A stretch of DNA of 64,000 nt from CAVWSM01 sp963757805 (GCA_963757805.1 CAVWSM010000001.1:83842-147841); one strand, 5' to 3'; positions 51,142 through 60,614 are shown, numbered from the stretch's first letter. Notes: generated by a model from the letters alone, not told the origin. Translations and numbers: made by a program.

Positions 51142-51984
51142 TCAGGCGTTGGAGTGGGCGAGGTCGCTGGACAGCTCGCGGTAGGCGTCGGCCTGGGCCA
51201 GGAGGTCCTTGGCCTTCTTCTCAACGACCTCGACGGCGTCGGCGCCGGCGGCGAAGCGCAGCGGCGGATCGTCCTGGCTTGCGAGCTGAACCAGGGCGTC
51301 GGCGAGCTTGGCGGGGTCACCGCCCTGCTGGCCGTTCATGCCGTTCCAGGCTGCGACGGTCTGCTTGGTGCGCTCGGCGTAGTCGTCGATCGACGGCTTT
51401 GCGTATTTCGTCGACTCCGGCGTGAGCAACTCGGTGCGGAAGAAGCCGGGCTCGACGAGCATCGTGCGGATGCCGAACGGCGCGACCTCGGGGGTCAGCG
51501 ACTCGATCCAGCCTTCCACCCCGAACTTGGCGGCGGCATATGCGGTGCAGAACTCTTGGCCCACGATGCCGGCGGTCGAGGAGATCGCGACGACGAGGCC
51601 GGAGCGCTGTGCGCGCATGACAGGGAGTACTGCGCGAGTGACGTTCATCGGGCCGAACAGGGTGGTCTCGAGCTGCGCCCGGAAGTCCTCAGGGCTGATC
51701 TCCTCGAAGAACCCGGCGTAGAAGTTGCCGGCGTTGTTGACCAGCACGTCGATGCGTCCGAACCGTTTGACGGCAGCCTGAACGGCCGCCTCGGCGTCGG
51801 CCGGGTCGGTGACGTCGAGCTTGACGGCCAGGAGGTCATCGTCTTGGCCAAGCGCCGCTGTGACGGTGTCGGCGTTGCGGGCGGTCGCGACCACGGCGTG
51901 GCCGGCCGCGAGCGCGGCCTTGGCGATGTCGACGCCCATGCCGCGGCCTGCGCCGGTGACGAGCCAAACCTTCTTCTCACTCAT
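51142..51984 (-). CDS. Short-chain dehydrogenase/reductase
   Basis: 280-aa classical SDR: VWLVTGAGRGMGVDIAKAAL binds NAD(P), VLVNNAGNFYAG is the NNAG motif, and the catalytic Ser-Tyr-Lys set is AISSTAG and YAAAKFG. The C-terminal part (PGFFRTELLTPESTKYAKPS) matches the common actinobacterial oxidoreductase of this type. It is divergent from the HTH regulator at 52146 and lies upstream of the alpha/beta hydrolase; both may be controlled by that regulator. Confidence 0.92.
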   Translation of the reverse strand: MSEKKVWLVTGAGRGMGVDIAKAALAAGHAVVATARNADTVTAALGQDDDLLAVKLDVTDPADAEAAVQAAVKRFGRIDVLVNNAGNFYAGFFEEISPEDFRAQLETTLFGPMNVTRAVLPVMRAQRSGLVVAISSTAGIVGQEFCTAYAAAKFGVEGWIESLTPEVAPFGIRTMLVEPGFFRTELLTPESTKYAKPSIDDYAERTKQTVAAWNGMNGQQGGDPAKLADALVQLASQDDPPLRFAAGADAVEVVEKKAKDLLAQADAYRELSSDLAHSNA

Positions 51985-52145
51985 GCTCGTGCACTTCCTT
52001 CTACTCGATCGTCGGTGTGGGGCATCCGCCTCATCGGCGGTGCACTCTCCACGGAACCAGCCGGCGCAGGTAGGTGAGAGACCCTGATGAGAGGGGTACT
52101 CGCAGGGTCCCCCTGCGCCGCGGAAGCGTTCGTAGAGTGGAAGAC

Positions 52146-53093
52146 ATGGCAGGCAGGATTGACAACCGCGACATCCGGGGCGACGTCCGCGGTCAGATCC
52201 GGGAGTTCCTGAGCACGCGACGGGCCAGGATCAGTCCCGAGCAGGCTGGGCTGCCCGTGTATCGCGGAGCACGCCGACGGGTCTCGGGGCTGCGCCGCGA
52301 GGAGGTCGCCCTCCTCGCAGGCATCTCGAGCGAGTACTACACCAAGCTCGAGCGCGGCAACGCCACAGGCGTGTCTGAGAGCGTCATCGACGGCATCGCG
52401 CACGCACTGCAACTCGATGGGGCCGAGCGGACGCATCTGCTCGACCTGCTCCGCACAGCTGGCACGACCCGAACGCCGCGTCGCCGGACGGCCCCGCGGC
52501 GAGTCCGGCCCACGGTCCAGCGGATTCTGGACTCGATGAGCGGCACGCCCGCGTTCGTGCTCAACGGACGCCTAGACATCCTGACCGCCAACGACCTCGG
52601 GCTCGCGCTGTACTCGCCGATCTACGCCGACCCGGTCAGGCCACCCAACAACGCCAGGTTCATCTTCCTCGACCCGCTCGCGACCGAGTTCTTCCGCGAC
52701 TGGAACAAAATCGCCAACGACACGGTCGCCATGTTGCGCGCCGAGGCCGGCCGCGATCCCTACGACCGGGAACTCTCGGACCTGATCGGGGAGCTGTCCA
52801 CCCGCAGCGACGAGTTCCGGGGCCGATGGGCCGCCCACAACGTCCGGATCCACACCACCGGCGTGAAGCTCCTCCACCACCCGGTCGTCGGGGACCTCGA
52901 TCTGCCGTTCGAGTCCTTCCCGCTGGCCGCCGACCCCAGCCAGAGCCTCCTCACCTACACCGCTGAGCCGGGATCGCCCTCGCACGACGCCCTGAACCTG
53001 CTGGCCAGCTGGGCCGCGACCCCCAACGACGTCACGCAGGCTGCGCCGACCGACGCCTCAAAACACGCTCAGTCGGTGGAGACGCCGGACTGA
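52146..53093 (+). CDS. XRE-family HTH regulator with MmyB-like ligand domain
   Basis: 315-aa regulator. The N-terminal HTH covers FLSTRRARISPEQAGLPVYR, VSGLRREEVALLAGISSEYYTKLERGNATG, and the C-terminal part is the MmyB-like PAS-fold domain (FVLNGRLDILTANDLGLALYSP, FLDPLATEFFRDWNKIANDTV). In actinomycetes these usually sit divergent to an SDR or oxidoreductase gene they regulate, as here. ATG 52146 was chosen because the upstream extension is unlike the family. Confidence 0.9.
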   Translation: MAGRIDNRDIRGDVRGQIREFLSTRRARISPEQAGLPVYRGARRRVSGLRREEVALLAGISSEYYTKLERGNATGVSESVIDGIAHALQLDGAERTHLLDLLRTAGTTRTPRRRTAPRRVRPTVQRILDSMSGTPAFVLNGRLDILTANDLGLALYSPIYADPVRPPNNARFIFLDPLATEFFRDWNKIANDTVAMLRAEAGRDPYDRELSDLIGELSTRSDEFRGRWAAHNVRIHTTGVKLLHHPVVGDLDLPFESFPLAADPSQSLLTYTAEPGSPSHDALNLLASWAATPNDVTQAAPTDASKHAQSVETPD

Positions 53094-53140
53094 TCGGGGC
53101 ATTGAAAGGTGGCGCGACCGGCTTGAGCTGGGCGGTTGTG

Positions 53141-53214
53141 TGGAGCGGGTGACGGGAATCGAACCCGCACTGTCAGCTTGGGAAGCTGATGTTCTGCCAT
53201 TGAACTACACCCGC
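53141..53214 (-). tRNA. tRNA-Gly (anticodon CCC)
   Basis: On the minus strand the acceptor arm GCGGGTG pairs with CACCCGC, the D arm contains AGTTCAATGGCAGA, the anticodon stem TCAGC/GCTGA holds loop TTCCCAA giving CCC, and the T arm has GGGTTCGATTCCC. CCA is encoded at 53143-53141. The tRNA-Gly next to dcd arrangement is familiar from actinobacterial genomes. Confidence 0.96.
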
Positions 53215-53401
53215 GTGCTCGCTCAGGATCGCAGCGACCGGCAGGAGCATACCTAATCCACGGGCTGGGCTGTGCCGCCCGGCCGCCGCTTCGGCCGTCC
53301 CGAGCACCCGCCAGAGCATCCTGGTCGGCGTGGACATATTCGCGGATGAGACCCATCACTCGCCTATCACGAGCTGCGCCCGGATCGGTAAGGTCCGGCA
53401 C

Positions 53402-55027
53402 ATGCTCCTGTCGGACCGGGACATCAGGAAAGAGATCGAGGCTGGGCGGGTCGTCCTCGAGCCGTACGACGCCGGCATGGTCCAGCCGTCGAGCGTCGAC
53501 GTACGGCTCGACCGGTTCTTTCGCGTCTTCGAGAACCATCGCTATCCGCACATTGACCCCTCGGTCGAGCAGCCCGATCTCACCCGGCTCGTGGAGCCGG
53601 ACCAGGACGAACCGTTCATCCTGCACCCAGGTGAGTTCGCTTTGGGAGCACGTTCGAGGGGGTCACGCTGCCCGACGACGTGGCAGCGCGATTGGAGGGG
53701 AAGGCGCTAGCGCTGGACACTTTGGTCCCAACGCCCACCGGCTGGCAGACGATGGATGATCTGCGTGTTGGTGACCAGGTGCTGGGCGCAGATGGAGTTC
53801 CGACTCTCGTCGTCGCTGCTACTGACCCGTTGTTGGGCAGGCCGTGCTGCGAGGTGGAGTTCTCCGACGGATCGGTCTTTGTCGCCGACGCATCCCATCT
53901 CTGGTTAACGCTGAGCAAACCGGAGCGTTCGCACGGGCGTCGCGGGCCAGGGATGGTGCGAAGAACCTCCGAGATCCAAGCATCACTGCGTTACGGCAAC
54001 GAGTTCAATCATCACGTGGCGCTGGCTGAGCCCGTCCAACTACCGCCGCAGGTCTTCCCGATTGATCCCTATGTTCTGGGGGTCTGGCTGGGCGATGGCA
54101 CGGGCACGAAAGCAGAGATCACCGTTGGTCAGGGAGACGAGGAGACTCTCGAGCACATTCGTGCCGCGGGACATCAAGTCTGGCCCGCGACGGGTCCGCG
54201 GGCGTTCCGTATCGGGGGACTGTCTCGTGGCGGGCTCGGCCGAATTCGTGACCCTATGACCGGACGGTTCACCAGGGATCGACTCGCTGTCTAGCGTGCT
54301 GCGGGCGAACGGTCTGCTCGGGAACAAGCACGTCCCTGCGGCGTACCTGCGCGGCTCGATCGACCAACGGTTGTCGCTACTCCAAGGCCTGATGGACTCG
54401 GATGGGTATATCGATGAATTCGGACGCTGTGAGTTCGTCAGCACGCGGGAGAACCTTGCCGATGCAGTGATTGAGCTTGCCGCCAGCCTTGGCCTGCGCC
54501 CCGCAAAACGTAAGAAGCGGGCAATGCTGAACGGCGTGGACTTCGGGCCTGCCTACCAGGTCAAGTTCACGCCGCGCTTCCCAGTCTTCCGGCTCCGGAG
54601 GAAGATCGCCCGGTTGAAGCTCGACGGGCGCGACCACCGATTCCGCGCCATCGTCGATGTGCGCGAGGTGCCCAGTGTCCCGGTGCGGTGTATCCAGGTC
54701 GCGGCGAGAGACGGTCAGTTTCTGATAGGCCGTAGCTTTATCCCCACCCACAACTCGTCGCTCGGCCGGCTCGGCCTGCTCACACACTCGACCGCCGGCT
54801 TCATCGACCCCGGCTTCAGCGGCCACGTCACCCTCGAGCTCTCCAACGTCGCCACCCTGCCGATCAAGCTGTGGCCAGGCATGAAGATCGGCCAGCTGGC
54901 CTTCTTCCGGCTGTCGAGCCCGGCAGAGCACCCCTATGGTTCCGAGCGGTACGGCTCCCGCTACCAGGGCCAGCGCGGCCCAACACCGAGCCGTTCCTAC
55001 CTCAACTTCCACCGGACGAAGGTGTAA
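53402..55027 (+). CDS. dcd: dCTP deaminase precursor interrupted by an intein
   Basis: dCTP deaminase makes dUTP (or dUMP in bifunctional forms) for thymidylate synthesis. The N-extein (53402-53703) reads MLLSDRDIRKEIEAGRVVLE...HPGEF, then after a one-base loss near 53646 continues TFEGVTLPDDVAARLEGK. The C-extein (54755-55027) reads SSLGRLGLLTHSTAGFIDPG to NFHRTKV. Joined, they give about 191 aa, the normal size. The intein sits directly before the conserved SSLGR catalytic loop. A -1 and a +1 shift cancel overall (1626 bases). Free dcd product requires splicing; the frame breaks are likely sequence errors since dcd is important. Confidence 0.88.
53704..54754 (+). other. Class 3-type intein with LAGLIDADG homing endonuclease
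   Basis: About 350-residue protein-splicing element within dcd. It begins ALALDTLVPTPTGWQTMDDL with Ala, not Cys or Ser, at position 1. Block B reads ADASHLWLTL (His65, Trp67), block F has Cys329 in VRCIQVAARDG, and the end is FIPTHN before Ser+1, giving Thr348-His349-Asn350. Trp, Cys and Thr at these sites are the W-C-T set defining class 3 inteins, in which the block F Cys starts splicing. Two LAGLIDADG motifs (VLGVWLGDGT and LLQGLMDSDG) mark a homing endonuclease. One extra G near 54277 (in AGGGAT) splits the frame and creates TAG at 54292. Confidence 0.85.
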
Positions 55028-55031
55028 CCCG

Positions 55032-55901
55032 ATGGGCTTGTTCGACTTGATCCACGGCGAGGGTGATGACCCGGCCGAGCTGGTGACGCACCACCCCGCA
55101 GTGTTGCTTCCGGCACTGGCCTCGCCCGAGCAGGTTGCCGACCTCGTGCGCGCCTGGAACCCGACGGCCAATACGTCGGGCCTCGGCCAGGAAGTCGCGC
55201 CGGGCATCCGTTGGTACGGCCCCATCCCCCTTGACGACGAGCGGCTCGAGCTCGATGCCTTGCCTGCGGGGTACGCCGCCGCCTACGTCGCGCGCAGCGA
55301 GTCCGACCGCATCCTGCGCACCGGCTTCTCACGCCGGCTGCAGCGATGGGCGCAGCGGTTCACTGACTCGGGACTGGGCCTCGACCCCTCGGTGACAGCT
55401 GAGGCCGATCGCGACCTCGAGCGCGACTTTCCCGGCGGCCTGCCCACCGGTGCCGAGGCGCACGCCTGGAACCTCGTCCGTGGCATCGCCCGCAGCCTCG
55501 GCGGCATCGCGCTCCTGCCGGGCAACCCGTCGTACACCCCGTCCGAAGGCGAGAACCCAGGCGCCGTCGTCTGGTCCGCGCACGCGCTCACCCCCGAAGA
55601 AGCGCTGCCGCTCCTCGAGGACCTGCTTCCCGGCCTCGCCGAGAAGGCCGACCAGGAGCTGATCTCCGAGGCGGGCTTCTGGCTGCTGAGCAACGAGTCG
55701 GTTTCCGTCGTCGCCGATCGCATCGATGGCGACGACCGGCCACCAGCCGTACGTCACCTTGGCAAGCACCTTGTCGCGTACGACGCCACGGCCTCCGATG
55801 ACGCCCTGGAGGCCGCCGTGGCGGCACGCCTCGCTGGTGCCACGGCGGGCATCGTCCTCGACGAGTTTGGCTTCCACCGCCCCCATCACGAGCTGGGCTG
55901 A
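55032..55901 (+). CDS. Hypothetical protein downstream of dcd
   Basis: 289-aa soluble protein beginning MGLFDLIHGEGDDPAELVTHHP, four bases after dcd. It is acidic, Ala/Leu-rich and without membrane segments; HAWNLVRGIARSLGGIALLPG and WSAHALTPEEALPLLEDLLPG are notable stretches. No domain family is recognised. Tight spacing to dcd suggests co-transcription, though a shared role is only possible, not shown. Confidence 0.75.
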   Translation: MGLFDLIHGEGDDPAELVTHHPAVLLPALASPEQVADLVRAWNPTANTSGLGQEVAPGIRWYGPIPLDDERLELDALPAGYAAAYVARSESDRILRTGFSRRLQRWAQRFTDSGLGLDPSVTAEADRDLERDFPGGLPTGAEAHAWNLVRGIARSLGGIALLPGNPSYTPSEGENPGAVVWSAHALTPEEALPLLEDLLPGLAEKADQELISEAGFWLLSNESVSVVADRIDGDDRPPAVRHLGKHLVAYDATASDDALEAAVAARLAGATAGIVLDEFGFHRPHHELG

Positions 55902-56052
55902 GGGAACGTCCCTGACCTGTCCCTGAGTGCGCCCCTGGGATAGCCCGCACATCCGCTCACGCGAACCCGATCCGTCCGTACGGTCGACAAGGAAGTGAGT
56001 CGACGACCACGCCGCGCGGCGGCGAGCAGGACGAGATGAGGGAAGCTCCAGG

Positions 56053-56978
56053 ATGATCGCAGCGAAAGGGCTGACGAAGAAGTTCGGCGACAAGACCGCT
56101 GTCGACGGGATCGACTTCACGGTCCCGGCCGGACGGGTGACCGGATTCCTTGGACCCAACGGCGCTGGCAAGTCCACGACGATGCGCATGGTGCTCGGCC
56201 TGGACCGCGCAACTACCGGCACGGTCACCGTCAATGGCAAGGCATATGCAGATCTGCCGGCGCCGCTGCGCGAGGTTGGTGCGCTGCTCGACGCCAAGGC
56301 AGTGCATGGTGGCCGTACGGCCTACAACCACCTGCTCTGGCTGGCGAAGAGCAACGGCATCCCACGCCAGCGCGTCGACGAGGTGATCGAGCTTGTTGGA
56401 CTGGGCGAGGTCGCCACCAAGCGGGTCGGCGGGTTCTCGCTCGGCATGGGCCAGCGGCTCGGCATCGCCGGGGCGCTGCTCGGCGACCCGGGCGTGCTGT
56501 TGTTCGACGAGCCGGTCAACGGCCTGGATCCCGAGGGCATCCTGTGGATCCGCAACCTGATGAAGCACCTGGCCAGATGAGGGCCGCACGGTCTTCGTCT
56601 CCAGCCACCTCATGTCGGAGATGTCGCAGACTGCCGATCACCTGCTGGTCATCGGGCGCGGCAGGATCCTCGCCGACACGACCGTGGCGGACTTCATCGC
56701 ACAGAACTCCGCGTCGTACGTGCGCGTACGGTCTCCGCACGCCACCGACCTCGCGGATCGATTGCAGGTCAGCGGCCTGTACGTGCGAGCGACTCGACGA
56801 CGGTGCGTTGGCGGTGCACGGCACGACCACCGACCAGGTAGGCGACGTTGCCGGCCGCAATGGGCTCTACGTCCACGAGCTCGGCAAGGTGAACGCCTCG
56901 CTCGAGGAGGCGTTCATGCAGCTCACAGCCGACAGCGTCGAGTACCACGCCGGGGCGTTCCCGGGAAAGGCAGCCTGA
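56053..56978 (+). CDS. ABC exporter ATP-binding protein, frameshifted twice
   Basis: About 308-aa ATPase partner of the next permease. Frame 1 gives Walker A (FLGPNGAGKSTTMRMVLG), signature (GGFSLGMGQRLGIAGALLG) and Walker B (GVLLFDEPVNGLDP). After MKHLA an extra A at about 56574 creates TGA; the +1 frame continues GRTVFVSSHLMSEMSQTADHLLVIGRGRI with the H-loop. Near 56787 another extra base moves the frame to ERLDDGALAVHGTTTDQVGD...LEEAFMQLT, the standard C-terminus. Length is 3n+2, matching two insertions. All parts are conserved, so it is probably intact in the organism. Confidence 0.83.
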
Positions 56979-56981
56979 CCG

Positions 56982-57806
56982 ATGACCACACTGACTGAAG
57001 TCGCCCCTCGCCCGCGCACAGCAAGTGCCCCCGCGCCACGAGTGGGCCTCCGCGAAGCGCTCGATGCCGAGTGGACAAAGATCCGCAGTGTCCGCTCGAC
57101 GTTCTGGACCATGATCACGATGGTCGTGGCCAGCGTGGGCCTTACGGCGCTGGTGTGCGCTGTCGCCGCCGCCGACCTTGCAAACGGGACGGAGACCGAA
57201 CCGGTCGGCGCGTTCGTCACGTGGGGCCTGCTGTTCGGCCAGATCGCCGCGTTGGTGCTCGGGGTGCTCGTGATGTCCGCTGAGTTCTCCAGCGGCATGA
57301 TCCGTACGACTCTCTCGGCGCTGCCGCGGCGGGGCCGAGTCATCGCCGCCAAGGCGGTGGTTCTCGCCGGGCTCCTCTTCGTGCTCGGCACGATCACCGC
57401 GTTTGCGAGCTTCCTTGCGGGCAACGCGTTCCTGTCTGCGGAGGGCATCGGCCTGTCGTTCAGCGATGACGGGGTGCTCAGAGCGCTCGTCGGCAGTGGG
57501 CTCTACCTCGCGGTGCTCGGCCTGTTCGGCTTCGGGTTGGCGCTGCTCATGCGTCACACGGCTGGGGCCGTCACCGTCGGGATCGCGATGGTCTTCGTGA
57601 TCGGCAACTTGGTCGGCATCATCCCGGGCGCGACAGGTGAGTGGCTGATGAAACTGTCGCCGGGCAACGCCGGATCGACGCTGGCCACCGTCGAATCGTT
57701 CAACCCGATCCTGCTGAGCCCATGGACCGGCTTCGCGGTCTTCGTGGCCGAGACGCTGGCGCTGATCGCGTTCGGGTTCTGGCGGTTCAAGCGTCGCGAC
57801 GCCTGA
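56982..57806 (+). CDS. ABC transporter permease (ABC-2 type)
   Basis: 274-aa membrane protein with about six hydrophobic segments. After a cytoplasmic start it reads LREALDAEWTKIRSVRSTFWTMI, the typical opening of actinobacterial ABC-2 permeases, then membrane helices and the motif SAEFSSGMIRTTLSALPRRGRVIAAKAVV. It ends FWRFKRRDA. The gene begins three bases after the ATPase stop. Such pairs often export lipids, peptides or drugs; substrate unknown. Confidence 0.9.
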   Translation: MTTLTEVAPRPRTASAPAPRVGLREALDAEWTKIRSVRSTFWTMITMVVASVGLTALVCAVAAADLANGTETEPVGAFVTWGLLFGQIAALVLGVLVMSAEFSSGMIRTTLSALPRRGRVIAAKAVVLAGLLFVLGTITAFASFLAGNAFLSAEGIGLSFSDDGVLRALVGSGLYLAVLGLFGFGLALLMRHTAGAVTVGIAMVFVIGNLVGIIPGATGEWLMKLSPGNAGSTLATVESFNPILLSPWTGFAVFVAETLALIAFGFWRFKRRDA

Positions 57807-57822
57807 TCAGCCGCCGTACGGC

Positions 57823-57864
57823 CTCCGGCCCGGTCCCTCGTGTTGCGAGGTGACCGGGCCGGAG
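57823..57864 (+). terminator. Hairpin after the ABC exporter
   Basis: CTCCGGCCCGGT (57823-57834) pairs with ACCGGGCCGGAG (57853-57864), with an inner CCTCG/CGAGG stem. It ends the exporter operon before the phosphoribosyltransferase gene. Confidence 0.82.
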
Positions 57865-57916
57865 TACGTTGGCGCGCGGACCACGGGGGCAGGCGCTCGT
57901 CCGGAAGGGGAGACGG

Positions 57917-58387
57917 TTGACCGAGCGCGAAACGCTGAGCTGGTCGGAGTTCGGGGTGGCGGCCCGCGAGCTCGCGCAGCAGGTGGTCGACGGTGGCTAT
58001 GCGCCCGACGTGATCCTGGCGATCGCCCGAGGCGGGCTCATCCCTGCGGCTGCTGTCGCCTACGCGCTCGACCTGCACAATGTCGCCACCGTCAACGTTG
58101 AGTTCTACACCGGCGTCGAAGAGCGCATGGAGGTGCCGATCATGCTGCCGCCGGTGCTCGATGCGACCGACATCGCCGGCGCGACGCTCCTGGTCGTCGA
58201 CGACGTGACCGACACCGGCAAGACGCTCGAACTCGTCAAGCGCTTCGCTGTCGAGCATGTCGCGGCGGTGCGTACGGCCGTTCTTTACGAGAAGCCGCAG
58301 AGTGTCGTGAAGTGCGAATACGTCTGGCGGCGCACCGAGAAGTGGGTCGACTTCCCCTGGTCGGCGCCTGACCCGATCGTCAGCTGA
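57917..58387 (+). CDS. Phosphoribosyltransferase domain protein
   Basis: 156-aa PRTase. The PRPP loop is LLVVDDVTDTGKTLELV, and the N-terminal strand is PDVILAIARGGLIPAAAVAYAL. Related proteins are annotated as xanthine/hypoxanthine-type or uncharacterised PRTases; base specificity cannot be read. TTG 57917 was chosen because AGGGGAGA lies five to twelve bases upstream; an in-frame start at 57869 has no binding site. It overlaps the end of the convergent Fe-S oxidoreductase by eight bases. Confidence 0.87.
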   Translation: MTERETLSWSEFGVAARELAQQVVDGGYAPDVILAIARGGLIPAAAVAYALDLHNVATVNVEFYTGVEERMEVPIMLPPVLDATDIAGATLLVVDDVTDTGKTLELVKRFAVEHVAAVRTAVLYEKPQSVVKCEYVWRRTEKWVDFPWSAPDPIVS

Positions 58388-60521
58388 CCGGGACGCCTCG
58401 CTTCACCGAGGCGAGCAGCATCTGTGCGACGTCGAGCACTTCGACACCCTCGCCGGCGCCGTCCTGCTGGGCGGCGTTGACGCCGTCGGAGAGCATGACC
58501 CGGCAGAACGGGCAGCCGACTGCGATCTGCTCGGCCCCGGTGGCCAGCGCCTCTGTGGTGCGCTCGGTGTTGATGCGAGTGCCGATGCGCTCTTCCATCC
58601 ACATGCGGGCACCGCCGGCGCCGCAGCAGAACGAGCGGTCGGAGTTGCGCGGCATCTCCCGCAGCTCGACACCGGGCAGCGCGCCGAGCAGCTCGCGCGG
58701 CGGCTCGTAGACCTGGTTGTGCCGGCCGAGGTAGCACGGATCGTGATAGGTGATCGGCGTGCCTGCGACCGAGCTCTCGGTGGGCGCGACGGGGGTCAGC
58801 TTGCCGTCACGGACGAGCCGGTTGAGCACCTGCGTGTGGTGCATGACCTCGAGGGTCAGGCCGAGCTGCGCGTACTCGTTCTTGACGGTGTTGAAGCAGT
58901 GCGCGCAGGTGGCGATCACCTTGACGGCGCGGGCCTCGCGCAGGGTGGCGACGTTCTCGGTCGCGAGCATCTGGTAGAGGAACTCGTTGCCGGCCCGGCG
59001 CGCAGGGTCGCCGGTGCAGGTCTCGCCAGGGCCGAGTACGGCGAACGAGACGCCAGCGGTGTGCAGCAGCTCGGCGACGGCCTGGGTGGTCTTCTTCTGC
59101 CGGTCCTCGAAGGCGCCCGCGCAGCCGACCCAGAACAGCCACTCCACCTCGTCGAGCGACTCGACGTCGTCACCGACGACCGGCACGTCGAACGGGAGCT
59201 CCGCGGCCCAGTCCAGCCGCTTGGAGGCGTTGACACCCCACGGGTTCCCGGACTTCTCCAGGTTCTTGAACAACGTGTTGAGCTCGGACGGGTACTCCGA
59301 CTCCATCAGCACCTGGTTGCGGCGCAGATCGACGATGGTGTCGACGTGCTCGATGTCGACGGGGCACTGCTCGACGCACGCGCCGCAGGTGGTGCACGAC
59401 CACAGGACATCTGGGTCGATGACGCCTGTTTCGCCGATTAGCGGCAACTCGTGGAACCGCTTGAGCTGCGCGGCCTGCTCCTCCGCCGACGACGCGAGCA
59501 GGGCGGGCGCCTTGTCGTAGGTGTGGTCGCGCAGGCTCGTGATGAGCAGCTTGGGTGACAGCGGCTTGCCGGTGTTCCAGGCGGGGCACTGCGACTGGCA
59601 GCGGCCGCACTCGGTGCACGTCGTGAAGTCGAGCAGGTTCTTCCAGGTGAAGTCCTCCATCTTGCCAACACCGAGCGTCGCGTCCTCGTCGAGGTCTTCC
59701 AGCGCCTCCAGGTCGACCGGCTTGCCGCCGACTGTCAGCGGCTGGAGCGGGCCCAGCGCCGTACCGCCGTCAGCGTTGCGCTTGAAGAAGATGTTGAAGA
59801 ACGCCGTAAACCGGTGCCACGCGACGCCCATCGTGATGTTGAGCGCGATCACGATCGCCCACGCCATCGAGATCACGATCTTGGCCGTGGCCACCACATA
59901 GATCGACGACTCGAGTCGTTCAGTGCTCATCCCGTCGAAGGCAGCCGCCAACGGCCAGCTCGCCGGGAAGTGCAGGCTCGGCGACGTGTCGCCGGCCAGC
60001 GCCCCCTCCAGGCCGCGCAGCAGCAGGATGCACACGCCGACGCCGACGATCGTCCACTCGACGTAGTAGCCCTGCCACATCGTCGACCCCGCGAACCGGC
60101 TGCGGCGCTCCAGTCTGGCTGGGTGGTTGACAAGCCGTACGACGATCAGCGTCGTGATCGCCACCAGCATGATCGCCGTGATGACCTCGGCGACGAACTC
60201 GTACGGCCACCAGTGCCCGATCAGCGGCAGCGCGAAGTCGGCGTCGAACAGCTGCCCGTAGGCCGTGACAAGCGTGAAGAACAGCAGCCCGAACCCGACG
60301 AAAACGAACCAGTGCGCCGCGCCGATCAGGCTCCACTTGAGCATCCGGGTGTGCCCGAGCGTCTCGCGCAGCATGGTCGCGGTGCGCTGCAGCGGTGCGT
60401 CGGTGCGGTTGGTCGGCTGGCCCACTCGGACCACCCGCACGATCTGCGTGGCCGTGCGCGCTGCAAGAGCAATGGCGACCAGCGTGATCGCGACCGAGAT
60501 GACGATTGCGGCGGCTTGCAT
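58380..60521 (-). CDS. Membrane Fe-S oxidoreductase (FadF/HdrD-like)
   Basis: 713-aa protein. The N-terminal 270 residues have five to six membrane helices of a NarI-like domain (HWFVFVGFGLLFFTLV). Two 4Fe-4S motifs follow (CTECGRCQSQCPAWN and CTTCGACVEQCPVDIEH), then two CCG domains (CAHCFNTV, HDPCYLGRHNQVY, SFCCGAGGARMW). This architecture matches proteins that take electrons from ETF, and so from acyl-CoA dehydrogenases, to menaquinone. An exact copy of the acyl-CoA dehydrogenase upstream motif lies 80 bases before its start. ATG 60521. Confidence 0.92.
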   Translation of the reverse strand: MQAAAIVISVAITLVAIALAARTATQIVRVVRVGQPTNRTDAPLQRTATMLRETLGHTRMLKWSLIGAAHWFVFVGFGLLFFTLVTAYGQLFDADFALPLIGHWWPYEFVAEVITAIMLVAITTLIVVRLVNHPARLERRSRFAGSTMWQGYYVEWTIVGVGVCILLLRGLEGALAGDTSPSLHFPASWPLAAAFDGMSTERLESSIYVVATAKIVISMAWAIVIALNITMGVAWHRFTAFFNIFFKRNADGGTALGPLQPLTVGGKPVDLEALEDLDEDATLGVGKMEDFTWKNLLDFTTCTECGRCQSQCPAWNTGKPLSPKLLITSLRDHTYDKAPALLASSAEEQAAQLKRFHELPLIGETGVIDPDVLWSCTTCGACVEQCPVDIEHVDTIVDLRRNQVLMESEYPSELNTLFKNLEKSGNPWGVNASKRLDWAAELPFDVPVVGDDVESLDEVEWLFWVGCAGAFEDRQKKTTQAVAELLHTAGVSFAVLGPGETCTGDPARRAGNEFLYQMLATENVATLREARAVKVIATCAHCFNTVKNEYAQLGLTLEVMHHTQVLNRLVRDGKLTPVAPTESSVAGTPITYHDPCYLGRHNQVYEPPRELLGALPGVELREMPRNSDRSFCCGAGGARMWMEERIGTRINTERTTEALATGAEQIAVGCPFCRVMLSDGVNAAQQDGAGEGVEVLDVAQMLLASVKRGVPVS

Positions 60522-60600
60522 GCGGCCCCTCCATGCGACGACAGGCGCAGCCTAGATCCAGGCTTTCCGACCGCCGCAGGGTGGCGGGTGAACGCGATAC

Positions 60601-60614
60601 TACTCGCTGGTAAC
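60601..60614. promoter_or_regulatory. Operator-like site upstream of the Fe-S oxidoreductase
   Basis: TACTCGCTGGTAAC here is identical to 18133-18146 upstream of the acyl-CoA dehydrogenase. It lies 80-93 bases before the oxidoreductase start in a 165-base intergenic region. The GTTAC/GTAAC symmetry is weaker here because the left end reads TACTAC. Confidence 0.55.

Noticed and set aside
53704..54754. Intein as a natural split intein or two separate genes
   Set aside because: Both halves are contiguous, the break lies inside the endonuclease region and is explained by one extra G, and the second part has no ribosome binding site or extein of its own start.
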